From Deinococcus roseus (GTDB lineage: Bacteria > Deinococcota > Deinococci > Deinococcales > Deinococcaceae): a stretch of 64,000 bases of DNA. The stretch covers positions 124,001 through 188,000 of the forward strand of contig NZ_BMOD01000003.1 in the NCBI RefSeq assembly GCF_014646895.1, in the 5' to 3' direction. Made by a program: the position numbers and the translations under genes. Under the pieces are notes generated by a model. The model was not told the origin of the DNA, ran no database searches, and worked only from the letters and a program-made list of their open reading frames with translations. Below, in pieces: positions 57,719-64,000 of this stretch (its first letter is position 1; the number at the start of each line of letters is the position of its first letter).

Positions 57719-58169
57719 AAAACCTCCTTGTCTCCACGCTGGTGAGGGCATGTTACCCCTTCAACCTGAAAAAGCCCTGAAGGTTTCGAGGGGTTTCTGA
57801 TGGTCGGTGAAAAAGGACACTGAAAAGAATCTGAATCATTGCGGCATCCTGATCGTTTTCGGGGAATGGATAAAAACAGGGCGAGATCATGTTGATGTGA
57901 GAAGCCGGCATGAAGTGATCTGGGCTTGTTTTCATGGTCTCGCTGACTTTTGGAATCTGATTTCAAACCAGAATTCCAGAGGCGTTTTGATGAAATTCAA
58001 CCTTGAAAACAGGAGGCACAATGCAAGGATTTCCTGGCAACCCCTGATGAAGCGCAACCAGAGATGAAAGCAGGAAACGACCTTCTGTTCTTCTGTCAAA
58101 TGCTCTAGAATCAGAAAACAGACATTTGAAGCAAGGGCTGATGAGGTGAACGTTCAGCGAAGGAGCAGC

Positions 58170-59834
58170 ATGACGGCACTCGAAACCGACATCATCGTGG
58201 TGGGCGCAGGTCTGGCCGGACTGGTGGCCGCTGTAGAAGCGGCCAGACTGGGCAAAAAAGTGCTGGTGCTGGATCAGGAACCGGAGAACAGTCTGGGAGG
58301 TCAGGCGTTCTGGTCTTTTGGTGGGCTGTTCTTTGTGAATTCTCCTGAGCAGCGCAGGATGGGCATTCGGGACTCCCATGAACTGGCCCTGCGGGACTGG
58401 ATGACCACTGCAGGTTTTGACCGCGAAGAAGACCACTGGCCCAGACGCTGGGCACAAGCTTATGTGCAATTTGCTGCCACAGAAAAACATGGCTGGCTGA
58501 AAAAGCAAGGGCTGCGCATTTTCCCCATTGTGGGCTGGGCAGAGCGGGGAGGAGCCCTCTCGGGTGGACCGGGCAACAGTGTGCCCCGCTTTCATGTGAC
58601 CTGGGGCACTGGGCCTGCCGTGGTGGAGGTTTTTGCCAGGCAGGTGCAGGAATTCGCCAGACAGGGCCGCATTGTCCTGAAATTCAGACACCGTGTGACA
58701 GATCTGGACATCCAGGCAGGGCAGGTGGTGGGAGCAACAGGGGAAATTCTGGAAGAGAGCAACGTTCAGCGTGGTGAAAGCAGCTCTCGGGTGTCCACAG
58801 GAGGCTTCTCGGCCCGTGCAGGGGCTGTAATCGTCACCAGCGGAGGTCTGGGAGGCAACCAGGACCTGGTGCGCCGCAACTGGCCCACTGAACGCCTGGG
58901 GCCTGCACCCGATTTCATGGTTTCAGGGGTGCCACAGCATGTGGATGGCCTCATGCAGCAGGTGGTGGCCAGCAGCGGAGGTCGCCTGATTCACCCGGAT
59001 CGCATGTGGCATTACACTGAGGGGTTGCGCAACCACAGCCCCATCTGGCCGGGGCATGGCATCCGGGTGCTGCCTGGACCTTCTTCCCTGTGGCTGGACC
59101 CTCACGGGAACCGCCTGCCTGTTCCCCTCTTTCCGGGCTTTGACACGCTGGGGACCCTGGAGCACATCACCCGCAACCGCTTTCCCTACACCTGGTTTGT
59201 GCTCACCGAGAAGATCATCGCCAGAGAGTTTGCCCTTTCAGGTTCTGAGCAGAACCCGGATTTGACCAGCAAAAGCATCCAGCAGACGCTGGGGCGCATC
59301 CTTCCTGGTGTGATTGCACCGGTGCGGCGTTTCATGGAGCAGGGAGCTGATTTTGTGGTGCGCAACTCCCTGCCTGAACTTGTGGCAGGCATGAACCAGC
59401 TGGTGGGCAACGACTGGCTGGATCTGCAACACCTGCAGCAGGTGATCGAGGACCGGGACCGGCAATTGCAAAATCCTTTTGGCAAGGACGCCCAGATCAC
59501 CTACATCCGGCAAACCCGGGCTTACCTGGGAGATCGGCTGTCCAGGGTGGCCAGACCCCACGCCCTCCTCGACCCGAAAGCTGGCCCCCTGATTGCGGTG
59601 CGCATGAACATCTTGACCCGCAAAACGCTGGGAGGGCTGGAAACCAATTTGCAGGGTCAGGTGATACAGCAGAACGGCCAGCCTTTCCCTGGCCTGTATG
59701 CTGCAGGAGAGGTGGCAGGCTTCGGTGGGGGAGGCATGCATGGTTACCGTGCACTGGAAGGCACTTTTCTGGGAGGTTGCATTTTCTCTGGAAGGGTGGC
59801 AGGTCGGGCTGCAGCAGAGCAAGTGGGCTCCTGA
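58170..59834 (+). CDS. FAD-binding dehydrogenase (KstD/fumarate-reductase flavoprotein-like)
   Basis: The 554-residue protein starts at ATG 58170 after AAGGAG. The FAD motif VVGAGLAGLVAAVEAARLGK is at about residues 11-30, with LDQEPENSLGGQAFWS next. The C-terminal GLYAAGEVAGFGGGGMHGY and EGTFLGGCIFSGR complete the FAD fold. The family carries out FAD-dependent dehydrogenation or reduction, for example of 3-ketosteroids. The substrate is unknown and no partner subunit is adjacent. Confidence 0.85.
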   Translation: MTALETDIIVVGAGLAGLVAAVEAARLGKKVLVLDQEPENSLGGQAFWSFGGLFFVNSPEQRRMGIRDSHELALRDWMTTAGFDREEDHWPRRWAQAYVQFAATEKHGWLKKQGLRIFPIVGWAERGGALSGGPGNSVPRFHVTWGTGPAVVEVFARQVQEFARQGRIVLKFRHRVTDLDIQAGQVVGATGEILEESNVQRGESSSRVSTGGFSARAGAVIVTSGGLGGNQDLVRRNWPTERLGPAPDFMVSGVPQHVDGLMQQVVASSGGRLIHPDRMWHYTEGLRNHSPIWPGHGIRVLPGPSSLWLDPHGNRLPVPLFPGFDTLGTLEHITRNRFPYTWFVLTEKIIAREFALSGSEQNPDLTSKSIQQTLGRILPGVIAPVRRFMEQGADFVVRNSLPELVAGMNQLVGNDWLDLQHLQQVIEDRDRQLQNPFGKDAQITYIRQTRAYLGDRLSRVARPHALLDPKAGPLIAVRMNILTRKTLGGLETNLQGQVIQQNGQPFPGLYAAGEVAGFGGGGMHGYRALEGTFLGGCIFSGRVAGRAAAEQVGS

Positions 59835-59845
59835 ACTGCAAACAT

Positions 59846-59880
59846 CTGGTGAACCCCACACGTCCGTAGGGGTTCACCAG
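59846..59880. terminator. Hairpin between converging genes
   Basis: CTGGTGAACCCC (59846-59857) pairs with GGGGTTCACCAG (59869-59880), a 12-base perfect stem between the FAD dehydrogenase and the acetyltransferase gene. Confidence 0.7.
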
Positions 59881-59890
59881 GTTGAGGTGC

Positions 59891-60370
59891 TCATTTGATG
59901 TCTGCGGGTTCAAAAACCTTGAAGCCCAGCCTCTGGTACAGGCGCTGGGCAGGTGTGTTGCCGTCCGTGACCAGCAAGCTGAGCTGGTTGTACCCATCGT
60001 GGTACAGGTCGTGCATGGAGGCTTTCAGCAGCATGGCCGCCAGCCCCTGGCCTTTGTGCTCCGGGTGGGTCATGCTGAAAGCCAGCAGGGGAGAGCGAAA
60101 GGGTTTCCAGAAGGTGACCAGGGTGGCACTGATGGGCACATCTTCCTCGGTCAGCACGTAAGAAGCCTGGGGCAAAAATTCCCCGTATTCACCTGCAATG
60201 GTTTTTTCAATTTGTTCCAGGGCGTCCCGGAGGGTGCTTCCAGGTTGAAAATCGGTGGTGCCCTGGTAAGCGGCAAACATCAGGTCAGCCAGGGCCCTGG
60301 TGTCTTCTGGGATGAAGTGTCGCATCTGGGGATGGACAGGAGAAGGCGATGACTGCAACCGGACCTTCAT
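59891..60370 (-). CDS. GNAT-family N-acetyltransferase
   Basis: The 159-residue protein has the acetyl-CoA motif in FSMTHPEHKGQGLAAMLLKA and the C-terminal NTPAQRLYQRLGFKVF segment. ATG 60370 is used; an in-frame TTG at 60391 and ATG at 60325 are possible, and no start has a clear ribosome site. The substrate is unknown. Confidence 0.82.
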   Translation of the reverse strand: MKVRLQSSPSPVHPQMRHFIPEDTRALADLMFAAYQGTTDFQPGSTLRDALEQIEKTIAGEYGEFLPQASYVLTEEDVPISATLVTFWKPFRSPLLAFSMTHPEHKGQGLAAMLLKASMHDLYHDGYNQLSLLVTDGNTPAQRLYQRLGFKVFEPADIK

Positions 60371-60482
60371 CGGAATGCGAACCAAATTCAACCTCGCTTC
60401 TGGTGCTGTTTCTTCTATGCTTCATTTGACCTTGAAACGCGGTGGGTGTCAAGGGTCAATGGCAGGGGCCATGAGATGTCAA

Positions 60483-60512
60483 AAGGACGGAACCGTCACA
60501 GGTTCCGTCCTT
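60483..60512 (-). terminator. Terminator of the minus-strand membrane-protein gene
   Basis: AAGGACGGAACC (60483-60494) pairs with GGTTCCGTCCTT (60501-60512), a 12-base stem. On the minus strand it ends in CTTTTG. Confidence 0.75.
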
Positions 60513-60527
60513 CTCAAAAGTTGCAAT

Positions 60528-60959
60528 TCAACCCAGAAACTTCTGGTATCCGTGGCAAAGCTGGATGATGAGCAGGTGCAGGGCAGTGAAGGTGCCCACC
60601 TTGCCCAGCAACTGGGAGAGGTGGCTGCGGCCAAACTCTTTTAAGGTGAGGTTCTTTTTGGTGTAGAGCATGTCCTCTTTCATCTGCTGGTCGATGCGCC
60701 TGTGCAGGATGGGTCTGCGCACCCCCGAGGCGACCATCAGGGCAGACAGCACGAGCAGAAGCACACACAGCCCTTTCAGAATGGGCAACCCAGCAAGCAA
60801 AGCGGGTTCTCCGAAGTTGCGCACCAGCACCACAGCATTGAGTCCCAGCCACAGCAGAAGGGCAGGAATGCGGGCACTGTGCACCAGGGCAGAACCGTAC
60901 AGGTAAAGCGGGTATTCGGGGTCGTTGTGGAAAGGGCTGGAAAGAGGAGCGCTTTTCAT
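60528..60959 (-). CDS. Small multi-span membrane protein, unknown
   Basis: The 143-residue protein has two clear membrane helices (about 31-50 and 55-82), a basic loop (RRPILHRRIDQQMKEDML) and a weaker hydrophobic C-terminal helix. No family is recognised. TATACT (60974-60969, minus strand) ends nine bases before the ATG and only a weak GGAT is present, so the leader is very short. Confidence 0.65.
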   Translation of the reverse strand: MKSAPLSSPFHNDPEYPLYLYGSALVHSARIPALLLWLGLNAVVLVRNFGEPALLAGLPILKGLCVLLLVLSALMVASGVRRPILHRRIDQQMKEDMLYTKKNLTLKEFGRSHLSQLLGKVGTFTALHLLIIQLCHGYQKFLG

Positions 60960-61480
60960 GTTTTATCCAGTATAATTTCTTCAGCACAGCTTCAGGTAAG
61001 TGAAGGGTGAATTTCATAAAGACAAAATGAACCCTGTTCAGTGCGAGAAAAACAGCTTTTCTGGTGATTCGGCTTTTTCAAACTGAAGATCTGATGAAGA
61101 AAACAAGAGGCAATCCGGGCAAAAGCAGAAATGACAGAAATGTTGAAAATCCCATGCAAAAGAAAAGAAATTCATGTTTTGAAACAAACCCCCATGGTCT
61201 TGATGGGAAAACCCCACGGCTTCGATGGGGGAAGTTGCAAACTTTTGATCAGGAAGCTTCCTGAAGTTGTGTTCTACACATCCAACCAGGAGCTGGAAAA
61301 AGGTAGGATGGGAGCAACAGTCAGGCCAGGATGCTCTGCCTCAGGCTGTATCCGCTGGAATCCACTTCTGTGCAGATCCGGGTTGCGCCAGATCTTTTTG
61401 CCTGCTTTGCTGGCCTTCAAGCGAATCGATTGCATGCTCCTGAACCCAGCACAGCCCTTCATGAATCCCGAGGAACCCTG
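60960..61480. other. Intergenic region with two adjacent hairpins
   Basis: CCCAT...ATGGG (61191-61207) is followed by CCCCA...TGGGG (61212-61230); the two units read as imperfect direct copies (GGTCTTGATGGG and GGCTTCGATGGG). No T-run follows. Frames across this stretch lack ribosome sites and are not supported. Confidence 0.45.
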
Positions 61481-61756
61481 ATGGCCCCCGAGTTGACAGC
61501 CCTGCTTTATTTTGTTGGTGTGATTCTGCTGGCAGGAATCATCTGGCGTTTCCGGGTGCCCAGAACGGGGTACCGGGATGTGCAGGTGGTCTATGAAGAC
61601 GCAGAGTGGTGCGTTTATGGCATCACCCACACTGGAGAAAAAGTGCTGATTGACGCTTTCCCCCAGCAAACCGAGGCCCTGGCCTGCGCTTACAAACTGG
61701 CTGCAGCCCAGAACATTTCACAGGACGATCTGTCTGAAGATCAGGACGACAGCTGA
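61481..61756 (+). CDS. Small membrane-anchored protein (91 residues)
   Basis: The ATG at 61481 follows GAGGA by six bases. The protein has one N-terminal membrane helix (LTALLYFVGVILLAGIIW) and a cytoplasmic or exported domain with VVYEDAEWCVYGITHTGEKV and an acidic end (SQDDLSEDQDDS). No family is recognised. It precedes the MBL/SDR pair, 230 bases away. Confidence 0.65.
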   Translation: MAPELTALLYFVGVILLAGIIWRFRVPRTGYRDVQVVYEDAEWCVYGITHTGEKVLIDAFPQQTEALACAYKLAAAQNISQDDLSEDQDDS

Positions 61757-61986
61757 TCCATTGCAGCAGCTTTTTGTTGAAGGGCACGTTCTGCAGGAAG
61801 GGGCAAGGCCAGCACTGTACAGCCCCCAAAAACCATCAGGATGAAAAGAAGGTCCAGAACATTCATGGCTTCAGGCTATCCAGCATCAGGTTGCTGGCAG
61901 GTTGCCGGGGTTTGCAGCCCAGCTTTGTGATCCAGACTGCATTGAGGTCTTTGCCAGTCCTGCTCAATAAAAGCAAGAGGTGAAGC

Positions 61987-62721
61987 ATGCAAAAAGTGGC
62001 TGAACGTGTTTTTGTGATTTCACTGGGCTATGTGAATGTGACGGTGCTGGGAGAACGGGAAAAATTCACCCTGGTGGACCTGGCCACCTTTGGAAGCCTG
62101 AAGAACATCGAGAAGGCCCTGCAGCGGGCCGGGTTCTCTCTGGATGGCCTGCACAGTGTGCTGATCACCCATGCCCACCCGGACCATTACGGCGCACTGG
62201 CTGAACTGGTGAACAAAAAGCCTGTTCCGGTGTATGCCCATTCACTGGAAATTCCGGTGCTGACTGGACAGCAGCGTCCAGAATTGCCTCCACGGGCCAG
62301 CCTTCCTCTGCCGCAGCAGCTTTTGCAGCTGGCCCTCACCAGCATGAAACTGCCGCCCACCGTTCAGGAGGTGTTGCCCATCAAAGAAGGGGATGTGCTG
62401 CAGGACATCCTGCCGGGCCTGACCGTCATTGATCTGCCCGGACATGCTCCGGGACAGGTGGGCTTCTGGGTGCCCTCCTCGCGCACTTTGATTGGTGGGG
62501 ATGTGCTGATGCGGGGCTCCGGGCGCAGCAAACTGCCCCTGCGTGCCCTCACCGTGGACATGCGGCAGGCCGCCCTGTCTGCGCAGCGGGTGCTGGACCT
62601 GGATGTGGAAAAACTGATTGTGGGCCACGGCAGGCCCATTCTGGAAAAAGCCCATGTAGAGCTGAAAACCCTGCAGGAAGACATCCGCAAAGAAACCGCT
62701 GCCGTCAAGGTGACGGCATGA
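61987..62721 (+). CDS. Metallo-beta-lactamase-fold hydrolase
   Basis: The 244-residue protein has the metal motif HAHPDH at residues 62-67, LPGHAPGQVGFW (next His ligand), GGDVLM (bridging Asp) and IVGHGRPI (last His), the full MBL-fold set. Substrates in this family range from thioesters to lactones and quorum signals; the one here is unknown. AGAGGTG precedes the ATG. Its stop overlaps the SDR start by four bases (ATGA), so the two work as one operon. Confidence 0.9.
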   Translation: MQKVAERVFVISLGYVNVTVLGEREKFTLVDLATFGSLKNIEKALQRAGFSLDGLHSVLITHAHPDHYGALAELVNKKPVPVYAHSLEIPVLTGQQRPELPPRASLPLPQQLLQLALTSMKLPPTVQEVLPIKEGDVLQDILPGLTVIDLPGHAPGQVGFWVPSSRTLIGGDVLMRGSGRSKLPLRALTVDMRQAALSAQRVLDLDVEKLIVGHGRPILEKAHVELKTLQEDIRKETAAVKVTA

Positions 62722-63422
62722 GCCGGGTGGTGCTGATCACTGGAGCCACCGGAGGCCTGGGACCCAGTGTGGTGAGGGCTTTTGTGAACCAGGGGGACCG
62801 GGTGGCCTTCACAGACCGCAGCCTGGAAAAAGCCCAGCAGTTTATGGCGCAGGAAGGTCATTCTGCAGAACAGGTGTTTCCCTTTGCCGTGGATGTCACC
62901 CAGCCTGAATCCATTGCCACCTGGGTGGAAGCCGTCAAAGCCCACTGGGGCAGGCTGGATGTGCTGATCACCCTGGTGGGTGGCTTCAAAGCAGGAACCC
63001 CGGTCCACCAGATGACAGACCAGGACTGGGACCAGATGCTGAACCTCAATGCCCGCACGGTGTTTCTGGCTGCACGGGCCGTGGTGCCCCATTTGCTGGA
63101 GGCAGGCGGAGGCAAGATCATCACGGTGGGGGCAAAAGCGGGTTTTGCTGCAGGCAAAGGGGCCTCTGCCTACGCAGCTTCCAAGGCAGCAGTGCTCAGG
63201 CTGACCGAATCCCTGTCTCTGGAACTGCGGGACCACAACATCAATGTGAATGCCGTGATCCCCAGCACCATCGACACCCCGGCCAACCGGGAAGCCATGC
63301 CAGATGCAGACCACAGCAAATGGGTGTCTCCAGAAGACCTGGCAAGCGTGATGGTTTTCCTGGCTTCTGATGCTGCCAGGGCTGTGCATGGGGCGCTCAT
63401 TCCGGTGTACGGAAGGGCCTGA
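62718..63422 (+). CDS. Short-chain dehydrogenase/reductase lacking the usual catalytic Ser
   Basis: The 234-residue protein has the NAD(P)-binding motif TGATGGLG at residues 8-15 and the active-site Y152-x-x-x-K156 (SAYAASKAAV). At the position of the catalytic Ser, 13 residues before the Tyr, there is Ala (A139, in TVGAKAG). A similar GAKA motif occurs in dihydropteridine reductase, so it may belong near that subgroup. It is translationally coupled to the MBL-fold hydrolase. Its 3' end overlaps the converging TetR gene by 26 bases. Confidence 0.9.
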   Translation: MSRVVLITGATGGLGPSVVRAFVNQGDRVAFTDRSLEKAQQFMAQEGHSAEQVFPFAVDVTQPESIATWVEAVKAHWGRLDVLITLVGGFKAGTPVHQMTDQDWDQMLNLNARTVFLAARAVVPHLLEAGGGKIITVGAKAGFAAGKGASAYAASKAAVLRLTESLSLELRDHNINVNAVIPSTIDTPANREAMPDADHSKWVSPEDLASVMVFLASDAARAVHGALIPVYGRA

Positions 63423-63978
63423 GCAAAGAAGACCGGGCTGCGTCCAGAAACGCCGTTTTGAGCTGCGGATCGCTGACGGCACGGGCCAGCATCACACTGC
63501 CTGCCAGCGTGGACAGCACCACCAGTGCGTGCTGTCCACGCTGTTCTGCTGGAAGGTGGTGCAATACCCCTTGCAGAAGGCCCAGCATCTGCTGCAGGAG
63601 CACAGTGAAGTGCTCCTGCACCTCCGGGTCCTGTCTGGCAATTTCAGTGGCGAGGGCGGGAAGCAAACATCCGGTTTCAGGGTTCTGGCAGTGTTTCTCA
63701 TCCAGGTAGGCCAGCACCATCTTTTCGAATGCACCTGTGGGGTCTGTGGTGGCTGCATGAAAAAGCCGCTCCATTATCTCTTCTGCGGCCTGCTGCAAGG
63801 CCGCCTGAATCAGGCTGTTCTTGCCCGGAAAATGGGCATAGAACCCCCCATGGGTGAGGCCGAGTTCCTGCATCAGGCGGCCAATTCCGGTGTTCAGACC
63901 TGCAGCCCGGAAGCGTCTGGCAGCATGTTGCACCAGACGTTTCCGGGTGGCTTCGCTGTGCCCTGCATGGTAACGCAT
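63397..63978 (-). CDS. TetR/AcrR-family transcriptional regulator
   Basis: The 193-residue protein has the TetR helix-turn-helix (ATRKRLVQHAARRFRAAG, GIGRLMQELGLTHGGFYAHFPGK) and a helical ligand-binding domain with a conserved NPETGCLLPALATE, seen in the YxaF/LmrA-type subgroup. GGGG is the only ribosome-site-like stretch before the ATG. Its target gene may be the divergent one right of the window. The overlap with the SDR 3' end could allow antisense effects. Confidence 0.88.
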   Translation of the reverse strand: MRYHAGHSEATRKRLVQHAARRFRAAGLNTGIGRLMQELGLTHGGFYAHFPGKNSLIQAALQQAAEEIMERLFHAATTDPTGAFEKMVLAYLDEKHCQNPETGCLLPALATEIARQDPEVQEHFTVLLQQMLGLLQGVLHHLPAEQRGQHALVVLSTLAGSVMLARAVSDPQLKTAFLDAARSSLLRPFRTPE

Positions 63979-64000
63979 GTCAACCCCTGGGTCTGAAAAT

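Noticed and set aside
61064..61264. 66-residue Lys/Asn-rich frame
   Set aside because: No ribosome site or family traits; the stretch contains tandem hairpins and looks non-coding.
1..64000. tRNA, rRNA, CRISPR array, transposase, prophage
   Set aside because: None of their sequence signatures were seen in a read of both strands; the two hairpin elements are the only candidates for mobile DNA.

Overview
The window looks like chromosomal DNA of a mid-GC Deinococcus or close relative. The evidence is the protein set: SARP-type BTAD/NB/TPR regulator, PRC-barrel plus DUF2382 stress proteins, DUF4385, ChaB, YihY/BrkB, DUF1206 and many OmpR-type two-component systems. Several genes also have a -10 box ending five or six bases before the ATG, as expected for leaderless transcripts, which are common in Deinococcus. 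The genus is an inference from family content and was not tested by search. I saw no tRNA, rRNA, CRISPR array, transposase or prophage block.

Layout. 1-6170: start of a HupE/UreJ permease (minus), a flavin-dependent monooxygenase, a secreted TPR protein, glucose-6-phosphate dehydrogenase and a small membrane protein. 6220-12166: an MsbA-like ABC exporter, an APC permease, a Cys-rich unknown, DUF4385 and ChaB. 12423-22886: a globin translationally coupled to a large BTAD regulator, two OmpR/histidine-kinase pairs, a DUF2071 protein and an HtrA-like serine protease divergent from the second pair. 23050-30721: acetyltransferase, TPR-GGDEF cyclase, a degenerate 2H-like protein, a DUF2382 protein, a PAS/GAF sensor kinase and an acidic small protein. 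31059-34281: YihY/BrkB protein and a large PRC/DUF2382 stress protein. 34327-45621: acetyltransferase, GH46 chitosanase, SRPBCC protein, PHP phosphoesterase with a DAGK-like lipid kinase, DUF1206, a glycine-rich stress protein, a GH5-type glycosidase and another two-component pair.

45726-54114: haem-binding protein, a stand-alone RecT-like annealing protein, malic enzyme, and a block encoding four type IV pilus minor-pilin-like proteins, a Asn/Ser/Gly-rich secreted protein and an orphan OmpR regulator. 54174-63978: a DUF2268 metalloprotease divergent from a MerR regulator with a 19-bp-spacer promoter, a HigA-like antitoxin without a toxin, small proteins, an FAD dehydrogenase, acetyltransferase, MBL-fold hydrolase coupled to an SDR, and a TetR regulator.

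Themes. The window is rich in sensing and envelope functions: four histidine kinases, five response-regulator-like proteins, MerR, TetR and BTAD regulators, secreted hydrolases and a pilin block. The best candidates for something undescribed are a two-copy intergenic element whose long hairpin shows compensatory base changes (22892-22982 and 35308-35401), the cluster of competing hairpins beside the second copy, the MerR/DUF2268 switch, and the pilin block with its orphan regulator and 11-bp-spaced upstream direct repeats.
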